The notes under the pieces: generated by a model | What the model was told of the DNA's origin: nothing | Seen by the model: the letters and a program-made list of their open reading frames with translations, nothing else | Databases searched by the model: none | Position numbers and translations under genes: made by a program | Part shown: one piece after another, positions 1-13,000 of the stretch | Layout: every line of letters begins with the position of its first letter | Numbering within the stretch: position 1 is the stretch's first letter | Origin: Hermetia illucens | Lineage: Eukaryota > Arthropoda > Insecta > Diptera > Stratiomyidae | DNA length: 64,000 nucleotides | Direction: 5' to 3' | NCBI RefSeq assembly: GCF_905115235.1 | Contig: NC_051849.1 | Coordinates: 42,955,017-43,019,016 of the forward strand

Positions 1-600
1 ACTACCGCCTAAAATAAATATAGATACAACGTTTTATCCATTTCACATAGCTAACACCTTAAATTATTGGCAGGTTCAATTATGTCTATGTACACGCTTT
101 TTGATATAAGTAGTTAGTGCTTATCTAGTTGACAGGATTCACAAAATTGGAAAGAAAAGGCAAATATTGATTAAAAGTAAAAATTGTTCAAGTAACATGA
201 AGCGGTCTTTGAGAATGTGAGCTGAATTTTTGACCTGTTGCACCTAGTTATCTACACGAACCAAAAATTATCAAACATTTTAAAGTATAAAGAACAGGCA
301 TTAGTATGCAGCTGAATGGGGAAATGCTTTTCCGAAGCTCAAACCTCATGGAAAATGTAGCCATGAAAGAGAATTGGTGAACTTATATTGCTAATCAATT
401 TTTAGAGATAATAGACTAAATACAGTGTCATTTAATGTGGGCCCATCTGGCAACCCTGTAACTTTTGACAGGATTGACTAATGACATACCGCGTATGAAG
501 CTTCATACAGTAAGAAGGCATTGCAAGAACCACGCTCAGGCGCATAATTCGTATCGATTTAAAAATATTTCCGTACAAAATTCAATTGGTGCAAAAATTA
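1..600. other. unassigned AT-rich sequence
   Basis: No coding region, RNA gene or recognisable repeat is seen. It lies beyond the 3' end of the koi-like gene and just upstream of a transposase fossil; part may be the decayed 5' portion of that element. Confidence 0.4.
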
Positions 601-639
601 AACCCAGCTAATTATTCGAAACGCCTTGATTATGCCAAA

Positions 640-1195
640 CGGCCGCCGAAATTGTTCGCAGTGAACCAGACTTTTGGTGAAAAATCAAATCGGTGTTTGT
701 GCGGAAAAGGTCATTGGACCGTTCTTTTTTGAAAATGACGAAGGAGCCTCTGTTACCATCAGTGGCGAGCGTTATCAGGCCATGATTTATGATTTTGTCA
801 TACCAATCATCGAAGAAAATGACATGGAAGGCTTCTGGTTTCAGCAGGACGGAGCAACTTACCACACTTCACGCGCTACAATCGATTTTTTGAACCTATT
901 GTTACCCGGAAGGTTGATATCCAAAAATGATGAGTTTCCACGGACACCGAGATCACCAGAGTTGACGCGACCAGACTTTTTTCTGTGGAGACATCTCAAA
1001 TCCAAGGTATAAATCAACAATCCAAGGACTCTAGCTCAACTCAAAAACAACATTTGACACGAAATAGCCGACATATCGGCTAAAACGATGGAAAACGCTA
1101 AAAAAAGGCAAACATTTGAAAATTATCATTTTCAAAAAATCCAAATCCAAATGGCCGGCACTTATCGCAATGGAAGTGGACGTATGGCTAGCTAT
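640..1195 (+). mobile_element. IS630/Tc1/mariner-superfamily transposase fossil (C-terminal half)
   Basis: The plus-strand translation carries the second and third catalytic regions of a DDE/D transposase: GFWFQQDGATYHTSRATIDF (second Asp) and, about 40 residues on, RSPELTRPDFFLW (third Asp). The family normally reads RSPDLTPLDFFLW. Beyond a stop near 1010 the same frame continues with the usual C-terminal tail (HEIADI..., then a GGHM-like end near 1190). The N-terminal DNA-binding half and the terminal inverted repeats are not recognisable. The reading frame is broken by stops, so this is a dead copy. Superfamily assignment is secure from motif spacing; the exact family is not. Confidence 0.75.
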
Positions 1196-1199
1196 TAGC

Positions 1200-2590
1200 G
1201 TTCCAAAAACACATAACCAAGCAGCTTGGAAAACGTAAATATCGATGTTTTAAGAGCACAAAATACTAATATCACCAAAAAAGTGTCTCGGTGAACCCCA
1301 AAACCAATATAAAACGGGACCTGCCAAGTACGAAGTATTCATCTAAAAGCGGGCAAGACATGAAGCAATAGTCTAAAGTTTTTAATTTGAATACATGTAC
1401 CATATTTCGGGAACCATTTGACCCCTCCTTTAATGTAAGGCATATGTATCCAAATTAAAAACGTTGGGCTATAAAGGATCTTCCAATCTTTCAATTCTAT
1501 GGTATTCAGATGCGTAAAAAAACATAGTGCATATTGTATTACTCTTGGGTTAGCTTCAATTTTCCCAGTAAATTAGTTGCGATTTTACTTTCAAACAGCG
1601 AACTTCAATAACTTCATATTTAAAATAATGCAAAACAGATTTCGAAAAAATGGATATTAACGAAAATGAGACGAAACGATTCATTGAATCGTTTCGACAT
1701 CGATGAGACTTTAAAATGGTGGCAACAGAACAAACGTGGTATAGAAATTGCACGATTAATTAGCAGAAATCGAATATTCGTAATGAATTTCATTTCGGAT
1801 CCAAGTAACAATGGCAAAATAGAAGCTGACCAAAAGCGATAACAGCACGTGAAAAGCGTTGAACTTTGAAGGAGACTTCGTATTCTACTCACCTTGCGAA
1901 AGGACAAATGGACAAACGGAATATTCAAAATGTAATTAATGTTTCGCCGCACATTTAGCAAAGAAAATGAAAATGAAAACCGTCGTAAACTGGCGTTGTT
2001 ATTTCCACGATGTTTGGAAGGAGGAGACAATTTTAAATAAGCGGCAGCATAATGGAGAATCTGCGATATAAACAAAGGAGGACTATATGGAATATCAAAT
2101 AAAAGGTCCCAATTTCAGAGTCTCCAGCACATAGACTTGACTGAAAATGAGATAGGACTCATTCTGAAAAACTACCCAACCAAAAAAATCCGAAAAAAAT
2201 CCCGATGGTGCTTTCTAGGCTCCCCCCCCCCCCCCCCCCCATATCTCCCATGCCGATCTCTACTCAAATGAAATAAATAACAGTATATTATTCACCCAAG
2301 GATTATAAAATTTTGCAAAAGCATACGAACAAATTACAACGGAAAGCATAATTTTGGAAAGTTTCGAAGCAATCATACTATTACCAATGAAGGTCTAGTA
2401 GGTAGAAGTACACTAGGAGCTACATACTAACAAGCTCCGTCACTGATTCTTACTTCTTGTCCTCAGAAGTACAATGGGGCAAGCAGTAAGAATTAGTAAA
2501 TAAGATGAAAACTGCAGTCTTTAGATACTAGAGTGAAATTTCAAAATACTCTAAAAAACATAAAAACGCCTTCCGAAAAGCCACTAAACA
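1200..2590. other. unassigned sequence with a poly-C tract
   Basis: No gene is recognised. A short plus-strand stretch near 1650-2100 looks faintly coding but is broken by stops and matches no family I know. A segment near 1404-1428 resembles the hairpin arm at 34152. A pure C homopolymer lies at 2222-2240. Confidence 0.4.
2222..2240. repeat. poly-C homopolymer (19 C)
   Basis: An uninterrupted run of 19 C on the plus strand in otherwise AT-rich DNA. Such runs are length-unstable in cells and in sequencing, so the exact count is uncertain. Confidence 0.9.
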
Positions 2591-2729
2591 TTAATCTATG
2601 TACATGGTGAGATCAAAAAGTAGTAGGTCTAACTTTGTGTGGGCGAGACAAAGCCTTTGCAGAGTGAACGCACTGTTTCCTGTGAACAGCTGTTTAGAAG
2701 TATCCTCACGGTGGTGCATGCAACAGAAT

Positions 2730-3440
2730 CCCGAGCAGCGCTACAAGGTGAAATTTTGCTATTTGGAAAAACTACCGAAGAAACCTTTGATATGGTAAGG
2801 CAGGCGAACAGAGATGTTATGTAGTATGAACTGCTCAAGTGCATTTGAGTGTTCTTCTGGGAGGGGAGGGAGATCGTCGAGGATGACAAGGAACAAGGAT
2901 GACATCAAGGGTTGCTAAAAATTGTGAGCGAAGTGAAGCAATTTTTGGAGTCTGATCATTTGTTATCAATTCTTCTGGCTTATGAGTAGTTAAGACTTTC
3001 CTACGGCAACGTTCAAACCATCAACGCAGAAAATTTGGCAACGAAGAAAATGGACGCCAAATTTGTCCCAAGAACATTGAGTTACGAACGAAAAACGAAT
3101 TGTTTCCAAATCTCTCAACGTGGTTATCGAAGACAATCAACTCTCCTCGTCCGAAAAAGGCCTGGAAAACCATGCTTTTGGTCTTTTTTAATCATCGTGG
3201 TCATTCACAAGGAGTTTCTACCTGCTCCGTCAATTACGAAAACGAGTTAACAGCGTGCGACAAGGCATGGCTCCGCCGGACTTTTGTTCTGTTCTTCGCC
3301 TGAAGGGACAACGATTCGATTCCATTGAAGATATCCACTACAACAAGACAACAAGGACTCTTGGCAGTATTCCGATAAATGACATCTAAAAGGCGTTAAA
3401 CAATTAGCAAACACATAATACCCGATGTGCCGAAGCACAA
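2730..3440 (+). mobile_element. mariner-type transposase fossil
   Basis: Pieces in changing frames line up in order with a mariner transposase: an N-terminal helix-turn-helix segment (FGKTTEETFDMVRQA, near 2760-2810), the linker KFVPRTLSYERK (near 3060), the block SPRPKKAWKTMLLVFF (near 3150), and the C-terminal DFF-like and LKGQRFDSIEDI region (near 3290-3350). The block between these, including the first and second catalytic aspartates, is deleted or scrambled. Multiple frameshifts and deletions make it non-functional. No clear terminal inverted repeats were found. Confidence 0.7.
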
Positions 3441-4569
3441 GGGTGTCATTTTAAAAACTATTGAATCGGAATAACACAATCAGTTCGACTACTTATTGAT
3501 TACACAATATAAAATTATAATTCCCTTATCTTGCCTTGTGTTTTATCTTTTTTACAGACCTAAAATTCAAGGTTTTAGAAAAGTCTAATTGTTTTGAAGT
3601 AGAAATATGTGTTTTATTCTGCGTGTGTTAATTAGAGTAGATAATCGTCTGAAATTTTCGAATATGTAATCTTTTTTCGCACAGGAGATATATATTTCTT
3701 GGGACACGAAGAATGTTATTTTCATTATTGCTGCCATTTGAAAAAACATCTCGAAATAGATTATAACACCTGGAACTTGGTGATACTGCAAAGAAACAGA
3801 GCCTCAAAAATTTCATGACATTTATTTGAAAATTTTAACCATTCAGAAAATACCGACTTTAGATTGTTTAATTGGTTAGCTGCTTAGCACCTCCAAAATG
3901 CCAAACACTGAACTTCAAAATGAGCAATCCAACCAAAAAGTCAATTAACAGCCGTACAACAACAAGGGATATCCCTGACCTGATTTGAATGAGCAAAAGG
4001 AAACCACATCCACATCAATCAATCATTATTTGCACTATGTTCGCTCCCCAGCTCTGCCTGTTCTGTTGGTGCCGAAGCATGTACAAGTTGAAGGTTTTAG
4101 AGTGACGAATTTCTCCACATGAGGTCGACACCTGTCTGTCAATATTAACCTCAGATTCAACGAACGAAACGAATGGACGACAAATCGATTGTTTCATTTC
4201 GTGACGATTAAACATCACCATTTTCGAATAATTTTATTTCATGAACGTGTTTGAAGTTCCCGAGGCACAATGCACTCTAAGTACAGATGTCATCATAGTA
4301 AGTGAAATATTCTAATGGGTTTGTGCCTTTTGCAAAGAAAGGAGAGAAAAGAAAATTAGGGTAGATGAAAAAAAACTACAAAATAAGCAAAGTCAACCGA
4401 AATTAGTTTAAATCGTCAGTCACGAACATATCCCCCAAAGGTCTAATTGGGCAGGAAATGATTGGAACTATCACAAAGTAGGAAGCTTGGTTTAATGATA
4501 CAAACTCATACACAACATACAATCATACAATCGATAACCTTGGGCTGACGTTTATAGTATCCTATAACC
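3441..4569. other. unassigned AT-rich sequence
   Basis: I see no gene or recognisable element between the mariner fossil and the R1-clade LINE. Open frames here are short and have no family resemblance. Confidence 0.4.
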
Positions 4570-7500
4570 TGAGTATGTTATGTTTAATCTTTCCGAAATA
4601 GCTTGCGTCAACCCTTACTTAGCCTCACTGCTTGTAAAGCTAATAGGACCACTTAGTAGACTACACACTCGCACATTGATAACGGCTCTGAGTGGGGATC
4701 AAGCTATCATGGATGTGAACAATCTTAAAATACCAATAGTAACTTTCACGAAAGGAAGCAACTTCCACAAACTTGAGAAGCAAATTAAGAAATTGGCCGA
4801 TATGCTGCAGGACGTCCCATTCGTTAATCGATGGGGAATGTAACTGAGAACATTAGAGCTATATACAAAGTAACGAAGATTGAATGGTGGGATGAGAAGA
4901 TCAAGGAAACGATTCGAAAGAATAACTCCTTGCAAACTATTTCCAGATTGAACACCTCTGAAGCGAGGAAACATACCCCGAATAAAGACTCCAATCCGAG
5001 ATGTAAGCAGGAACGGAGAATACAATTAGGCAAACAAACGTCACAAGCCAGAAAAGAGCGGACCATAAAGAAGTACGCACAAACGTGGCGAATGGCTAAG
5101 AAAAGCAAGAGACCGAGACTCCACGCTATTTTGAAAAAAAGACCCTTCTAGAAATGAGGACCTGTTACTTCAACTCAGAGAAACAGGAAAATGAGCTGAG
5201 TTTAGAAGGAACATCGACAATGCATGCATGGATGCATACAGATGTTAGAACCCTAGTCTACCGAATTACTAACGAATACAGAGATTTTGATGAAAGTACC
5301 AGCAAGGAGGATTCAATTGCGAATCAAGGATGCAACACCCTTGCGGAAAGCGTGCGGAGCATTTGGAAGCCGGAAGGATAAAAATCGGTTGGTTTGCATC
5401 TAAGTAACCCCAAACAGGCGATGAAGGCCATATAACGAAAAACCGCGACAAAAAGCCATCGTGTATGTTCTACAAGAAAGAACCAGACAAAACACACAAG
5501 CCACATAGCTCTCAGCAATAAATGCCCGATGTTCAGGAGAGTCTTGAATACTATCATCATGGATATAACACAAATTAACCTCCATCACTACGAGGCGGCT
5601 CGATCACTGCTCCTGGCACAAACTGTATTAGACGAGAGGGTGGACGCTGTTCCCATTTCCGAGAACAGTGCTTGGATTCATGAATGAAATGTGGGCAGCA
5701 AGCGTTGCAAGAAGTCGAAGAGCAAACAGAGGATTTCGTCTGGAATAAAATAAATGGCATCAATTTTCATAGTCGCTATGTAAGATCTATCTAGACAACG
5801 TAGCCTCAGACGAACACAATAGACATCCAGTAAGTTTCGGCGGTGATTTCAACACGTGGACGACCTAGTTGGATAACAGGCATAATAACGTCATAGGTAG
5901 GTAGGCTCCTCAAAACGTTTGCATTTCTGGAAATAGAACAGCACAGAAGGGCGTAGAATCGCAAATTCGCAGATCCACAAAGGAAGGATTGCGTTTTTGA
6001 CAAAAATGCGTTCAAGTTAATGTTGAATTCCACTAGAAGGAATCAAGGATCTGGAAAAAATTGCCCAAACAACTAATTTAGGCTGTTGTCTACGCCTGCG
6101 CCGCAGCAATGCCAAGGAGAGTACTCAATAGGAGAGGCTGGTGGAACGAACAAATAAGCGAACTCCAGGCAAAATGCCTGCCCGAAGAATCATTCAACGA
6201 CGGAGAGAAAGCCTGGACTTCCACTGGACTGAACTTCACGTCTAGAGAATTGAGACACGACCTGTAGAAAACGATAAAAGAAAATAAAAGCGAAAGTTCT
6301 AAGAACCCCTTTTCAGGAAGCTGTCGTGAACTTTTAGGGCACAGGCTACAGAGTGATGACGACCGCCGAAAATAAAAGGGAAAGCTACCGCAGGTAACTT
6401 TCCGATAATGCTGAAATTAAATTAAATTAAATTAAATTAGACCCTGTTCCCACAAAGACCGAACACCATGATTGAAACAATCGCCAATTATGTACAAAGA
6501 AAACAGCCATCCGAAAAACCATGCAAAAATGCCTCGGCGAAGCGATGTTCCTTGGAAAAATGGAAAGGGCAACGTTTGATCCCAGAGATTGCTTCTTATA
6601 TTACCCAATATAGAAATAGAAACCTTCCAGAGAAGCTGGAAACGAAAAAGCTCTATCTGATATGCAGTTTGGATTCAGAATACAATAAAAGCAGTGGTGG
6701 TTATCGCTGCGGCTACCATAGAAGGCGAGAGATGACGATTGGAACGCTATGCGGTGGTCACATTGGATGTGAGGAATGCCCTCAACTCGGCAAACTGATC
6801 GTGCATCAAAAAGTTACTCATCAGGATGAATACTTCGCGCAATCTGAGAGACAGAGTGAGTAGCTACGACACCGACGAAGGGTTAAATTGCTACCATGTG
6901 TCAGCAGGCATCACTCAGGAATCGGTGCTGGGTCCACTCTTGTGAAATATCACGTATAATGGAGTCTTGCATCTGCCTTACCGGAGCGAGTGAATATGGT
7001 TGATTTTGCCGGCGATACTGGCGGGGATAACCACCTGGCAAATCACATCCACGAGATCGAGACAGCAGCAAATAACAAGCCCCGGAAGGTCCAAGATGGG
7101 GTTGAAACTGACTCGCACACACTGGTCACAAAACGAAAGCCATTATTACTACAACCCAAACGAACCCGGAATACATCGAAATTCGAGTTAAAAACCAGAC
7201 CATAAGTAGCAAAGAAGCAGTCAAATACCTGCGAGTAATGCTCGATAATCAACTAAGATTTAGGGTACATGTGGAATATGCAGAGAAAAAGTCATCATTG
7301 TTACAGGCAACACTCTCGCAAATGTTATCAAATATCGGCAGTCATAGATATGTCAGCAGAGCATTGCTATCTCGCGTCGGTAGCTCGGCTTTGCTTGATG
7401 TCGCGGTCATGAAGGATATGTGCCCTGATTGATTAGTGGTGGTTAGTGGCTTTCGAACGATCTCGGAAGGTTTGCTGCCGGTTGACATCTTGGCTAAAGA

Positions 7501-7640
7501 GCTACCAGGTCTAGACCGAGAAAAGAGCATCATCAATGGCCAAATTTCAGACCCGATGGAATAGCTCAATGGGTGGGTTAAGGGAAAGCCGAATATGTTG
7601 AAGTTATACTACAGAAATTTGAAACCAAAATTCAAAATAT
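4570..7640 (+). mobile_element. R1-clade LINE, decayed copy with ORF1 and ORF2 remnants
   Basis: ORF1 (gag-like) remnants lie at about 4580-5480. They include RPRLHAILKKRPF, resembling the R1 ORF1 'RPDAIL' block, and a later EYRDFDEST segment. ORF2 starts near 5551 with ITQINLHHYEAARSLLLAQ, the typical start of the APE endonuclease of R1-clade elements, followed by GGDFNTW (near 5840). The reverse transcriptase is recognisable by VLGPLL near 6920, a degraded FADD box (FAGDT) near 7000, and LRFRVHVEYAEKKSSLLQA near 7255. The usual C-terminal region fades out near 7600. Many stops and frameshifts; clearly dead. Clade assignment rests on ORF1/ORF2 layout and the LHH start. Confidence 0.8.
6417..6439. 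repeat. short (AAATT)n tandem repeat
   Basis: About four and a half copies of a 5 bp unit inside the R1-clade LINE remnant, probably post-insertional slippage. Confidence 0.8.
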
Positions 7641-9672
7641 TTATCAAATTAAAACAAACTAGCAGGCGCCGTATAGATGAGCCTACTAAACGCGAACTTT
7701 AAACGCATTTTTCTCAGTTTTTTCAATTGGTGACAAGCACAACTAAAACGCTGTTAAACCGATCGGGCTGAAATTTTTACACATTATTCTACACATCAGT
7801 AGTTCTGGTGGGAACTATGATTATGCATTTTCATTAATATTTTTTTATTTTCCGGATTTCGGATATCGCCAAAAAAGATCCTAAAAAAGATTTAAATATA
7901 GAGCCTCACATAGAACAAATTACTCATTGCCATGGACGTTGTGACAGGACAGACCACTTTGTAAGAAAAGTCCAAAAAGAGCTCCATATCGCGGAAAGGG
8001 AGACGCTAGCGATAGGTACAAAATAATAGCACCATAATTGCTAACCGACCCCGTGAAGTAATATCTAACGACAATTCTGCAGGGTGGATAGTTGAGGTAG
8101 TACACAGGTGTGGCTTACTATGTAGGCGTGGATATTCGGTCAACGGCTTCCACAAATGACTTTTGAAAATTCCACATCCATGGCTGACTAAAAAAAAACA
8201 CGAGACCAATACTTGTAAACGAAGATGCACAGGAGTCATCTGCAAGCTTTCAGGCCAGTTAGGACGGCCCAACGCTGCCGTACCTTTTTTCCACCATAAA
8301 TTTTGGAGCATTGGGAATTGAATCTCCTGTGTGTAGTCTCTTTGAGTCCTGGGCGAAGCCGTACGTTGAAAAGAAAGTTTTAGAATAAAAAAAATGTCTA
8401 AAGCCCATACATAAAAAAATCGAAAGATACTTTCCTTCAGTTTATGCCAACCTATATAAAAGTTGAGAGATTCATATCAAGATTTCTGTAGCGGAATTAA
8501 CTTGATTAGTGAAGGTTTGGTTCTGAAAAATGTTCTGTACTGGAAAGGTTCATAGAACGCAATTTACCAAAATGCATCCTCATGTTTCAAACTTCTTATA
8601 AACTCGATTTATGAAGACGAGAGATGTCGTCAACGACTGGCAGAGATTGTGTAATAACCAGAACAAACATACAACTGAGCCAGTTGATGAGAAGCGTATG
8701 CTCCACAATTTCTCTAAAGCTCCCGATGGCAACAAACACAAGACAAGACTGCCGCAGAATAAATAATGGCTATCAAGTTGAAAAGAAGAAAAGATGCCAA
8801 CTCAATTGAATTCAAGACGGTTATAGAATAGGTAAGTCTTAAGCCAAACCGAATTCGTATACAAAATTGGGATTAACTAACAAGCACGAAGAAGTGTATT
8901 CGCTTGAAATAAAGCCAGGAACCCAGGATACTTACTACCGGAATAATAACGAAACTTGGAAATGTTAGCTTTTTTGGTGGCAGACGTCATGAGAGTCACA
9001 GCTCGACCAGAACTATTCCATGATTAGATAATAATTAAGAAAACTTTATACAAACGTGAATTAAAAATAAAAACCAACTCGTCCTCTGAGTACCGCTTTT
9101 GTATGTTATTGAACAAGTACTTCACGCATGTAGATGCAATCACTGAACGCTGTCTACTCTATTTGACTAGTGAGGGTGGACTTATAGGCTTCGTTATTGA
9201 TTAAAAAAATTCTTAAGCGTTACTGAAATCAATCTTCAAATATAATAATTGTGCAAATACTTTAAGAATTAACCCGCAAATTCAAAAATCCGTAAACTTA
9301 ATAACATCTAGAAAAGACGTATATTCACGATAACCTTTAAAACAACCGTATATCTCTGCAAATATAAGGCTTACAATTTGTCCAATACCAAAATATTTAG
9401 AACACTTCCGAAAGCCCTTAGAAACTAATTAACTGGGCATAACACGTAAAAATGAACTTACAACCACTCGTGTTTTTATCCTGTTCAAATGCTTTTAGCG
9501 CAACCTAATTCAATTTGCAAACATGACTCACTTGATTGCATCGATGCACTCATGTGCTCTCAACGTTTTTTTTTACAATGCACAACCTACTTCTAAAAGT
9601 CATCCGATAGCAATGCCTGTATATTTTCACTGTATAAACTAATTATCCTGTCACCTAAAGGCACATGATGTG
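7641..9672. other. unassigned sequence downstream of the koi-like gene
   Basis: No gene recognised. The stretch near 7690-7890 has the look of a dispersed repeat, but I cannot name it. Open frames at 8006-8311 (minus) and 8624-8809 (plus) show no family resemblance. Confidence 0.35.
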
Positions 9673-9678
9673 TTTATT
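9673..9678 (-). other. koi: candidate polyadenylation signal of the koi-like gene
   Basis: AATAAA on the minus strand, about 165 nt beyond the stop codon that ends the SUN domain; a plausible position for the 3' end of the transcript. Confidence 0.5.
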
Positions 9679-9841
9679 TTATCACTGCTGTAAATAGGTC
9701 GAATTCATTCCAAAGCTAGAAGCTATCATGAAAAAAAACTCTTCTAGATTCTAACAACGTAATGAATTCTTTGTGAACTTACCATTAATAATTACACTTT
9801 TTGCTTAATCTATTTGTTCTGTTTTCTTTGTGTTTCTAATT

Positions 9842-10048
9842 CTATAAATTCGGGGTTCCATGGACACGAAACCGATAAAGGCAAGTATAATGAATATTAC
9901 CATGATTACTCTCTATCCTCAGTTCGACAATATCGAAAAGCTGTTCCAACTTGTTCTTAACTGGAAAATATTGCAAAGCAACACCATTATCAGCATATTC
10001 ATACTCACCTAATAGCGTTGGCTCCTGGTCACGTTCGTTTTGAAGACC
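9842..10048 (-). CDS. koi: koi-like exon 8: end of SUN domain
   Basis: The acceptor (…CTTCTTCACAG) is followed in phase 0 by GLQNERDQEPTLLGEYEYAD. The exon ends YTCLYRFRVHGTPNL and stop. This is the C-terminal third of the SUN fold. The Cys in YTC aligns with human SUN2 Cys705, known to form the internal disulfide with Cys601. Confidence 0.93.
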   Translation of the reverse strand, partial: GLQNERDQEPTLLGEYEYADNGVALQYFPVKNKLEQLFDIVELRIESNHGNIHYTCLYRFRVHGTPNL

Positions 10049-13000
10049 CTGTGAAGAAGGAAAACCAAACATTTTTTTCTCATTTTGTGAAAAAAGGATA
10101 AGCAAATTACAATCGAGGGCAATTACGAGTAACTGTGCAAATAATGGGCCCAAATCGTGAAAAAAGGGACTCGAATCAACAAAAATTTGCATAAATATCG
10201 CATCAACCCCAGTTAAGGAAAACCTTTTAAACGACTAACAAGTAACTGTAATAAAAATTACTCACCCAAACTGAAAAATTCTTCGGAGCTGAATCGATTC
10301 TACCGAAAGGCGTTAGACTTTTAGGAACATGTTCAATAGTGAATCCCGTAACATGAATCATAGTGTTGAGTTTAACCACTGCAAGAAGAAAAATAAACAA
10401 TTTTATTGCAAGGAGTAAAATAAATTGCCAATTGAATATCATCCCTCACCGAGAAAACCGGGAAATCCTTGAAATGCCCAGCACTCTCCAGGCTGTACTG
10501 ATGGTGAAATAGCGGTTCGCGGTGTATTTGTTGGATACCACAGAGGAATACCGAAAATCGATATTTGAGCTGATTTTGTTTGATAATTTTCTGTGCATCT
10601 AGTCGATAGTACTTGTCCTCCTGCAGACTCCAGTGCATAATCTACTCGTCCCGTTTTATCAGCATCATAAACCGCCAAAACATCCCTAATAATAGCTCTT
10701 AACTCTTCATCATCAAACTCAGCCCAATTAATACTACCCTTTTCCGAGGCATGTTCTTTTTCCCGAACTTCTATTATCCGCAAAATTTCAATCTTAACTT
10801 TCTCCATAATGTCCTTCATAAAAAGACCCGCAAAACGATTCAATTCCTCTTTAATTTGATCATTTGAATCCTTACTTATTGCCGAAAGACGTTCATTCAG
10901 CAAATCTTTCGTAACAAACTTGTTGAGCGCCCATTCCCGTAAATCGATTTCGTCAATGTTTTCACCGTTTTTGTAGCCAAGAATATCAGCTAATACCAAT
11001 TTGATTTGTCTGTCTATAGTTGAAGACTGTTTGGAATAGATTGCAATGATTTTCGCATCCATTTGTTCAAGGAGATTATCAAATCGACTGGTAGAATTCA
11101 TCTCCATTTCGTTCAGTTGTGTCAGGAAGCTGTTGTAATTGGTGTACAAAGCATTAATCGATTGACGCAAGTCTTCATCATCCGCCACATTGGAATCTAA
11201 CTGGGATTTTAATGACACAATCTCATTCTGTAGTCCATCAATTAAAACTTGTTGCTGATGAAGCGTTTCCCGAGGTAATCCTTCTGTGATGCGTTCTTTG
11301 ATGAATTCATTGAATTTCGATGAACTTAATAGCTTCAGCAGCAATTCATCAGCAGCAATGCGTTCAATTACATTCAAACTCTTATTATGCGCCTCGATAT
11401 TTTGTTTAATTAGCAAAGTGATTTGGTCCAAATTGTCTTGTGAAAGAGTTACCCCCAATTGAGGACGTTCTCTAGAGGCCAACTGAAGTACCACCAACTC
11501 CACGATACGTGATACGTCCTCATCGCTTAATTTATGGAAACCATCCCTCTTACTGTCCGACTGAGCTTGATTCACACTAGCAATCACATTTGCACGAACG
11601 CTGTCGCCAATAAGAGCCATAAGTTCCTTGGAAAGTGCGGATTCCCGCTCCACAGACAATTTTCGCTCATTAGCTAATTTCTCGTCTACTAATTTCTGCA
11701 CATAATTATTGATATGATTAAGTAGTCTATTATATTCATCGTCGCTAAGGGATTTCTTCAAGTCGCTCGTGATGCTTTCGTAGGTACTGTGACTGCGAGA
11801 GGACGACGAAGACGATAAAATTTGTGTTGGTAATAAGTTCAAATCGAATTTGAAAACGTCTCCCCAGTTAGATGACAGTAAAATACTATGAAATCCAATT
11901 AACGATGCTGGAATTAGATTTTGTGCTCGTAAAACAATCGCTCGACGCTCCTGTTCTTCCATAAAACACCAAGCTGCAATTAATGGAAGAGTATGTGTCA
12001 TTGTTGTAGTTAAACTTGGCAAAGATATTTTAAGTAACGAATGTATCATGAAATACTGTGAAAGTTGGAATGTCTTATTGTCGAAATGATAACTCAATTT
12101 ACCCAATAGAATTTCAGTTATTAGAGGAAAGTTCTACTTCTCTTTGGCAATGAAAGTGGGGTTTTCAAAATTATTGTATTTTAATCAGCACTTTGTTGAG
12201 TGTTGTAATTTCGTTAAAGGGTAATCAAATATTACGTTGAATATTAAAGACTGTTTCGGCGACAGTGTCGATTGCTTTGCATTCATAGATATGAATTTAG
12301 GTCAAGTATACAGGAATTACGTAAAAATTAATTGTGCTATCAAAATATAATATTTTCAGAATACTGTATTCGAACTATAAGAAAAGAACTTAATAAAATT
12401 CATTGCAAATAATACTAAATTATCTTTGACTGTTAAATATTTTATACGCACTCCTTCCTAAGCACTTTTGTCTTTGATTTGTGTGTAGCCTGGAATAGTC
12501 AATTTCTCGGAAAGCTGTTCTGGCTGATTTTTTTTTTCACCAATTCAACCGTCAATCTTGAAATCCGTTTGATTATTCATTTTAAGTATTGTACTTTGAT
12601 GATACATCGCAGATAACAACCCTTAGCCCATAGCATACAAATACATATCACAAAAAACCGTACTGATTGAATAGAAACTCCTCTTGTAATGCAAACTACG
12701 AATTTTCTTCACTGGCATTTACAGCCGGAAGTTACGTCTCTATGGTTGTACGCGAGTACCTGTCTCGTTGACTTAACCCACGGCCTTCTTAAGACACAGA
12801 TTGATTTTATGCCCGCAATCAGTGCCCCGCTAAGACAAGCACAATGGTACCAGGCTATACCGAGTGCATGGCTCAGTTTATCCATACAGGTGGATGCAAG
12901 ACCTACCTAAATCTCTATCGAACTACAGAGTACGACACCGTGTTGAAACGCAAAACCACGCGCGAAGCCCGAAGGTCTCTTTTCACCTGAACGTAACCAC

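Noticed and set aside
1620-2075. 151-codon minus-strand open frame as a gene
   Set aside because: Low-complexity Ser/Phe-rich translation, no ATG-led conserved domain, and no family match.
4699-5108. Minus-strand open frames in the 4.7-5.1 kb region
   Set aside because: Antisense to the R1-clade ORF1 remnant, which explains the coding-like composition.
12056-12106. Upstream extension of the SUN exon frame as a protein start
   Set aside because: The frame opens with a TTG, not ATG, and a good acceptor (ACTTTCACAG) lies inside it, so this is intron sequence before an internal exon.
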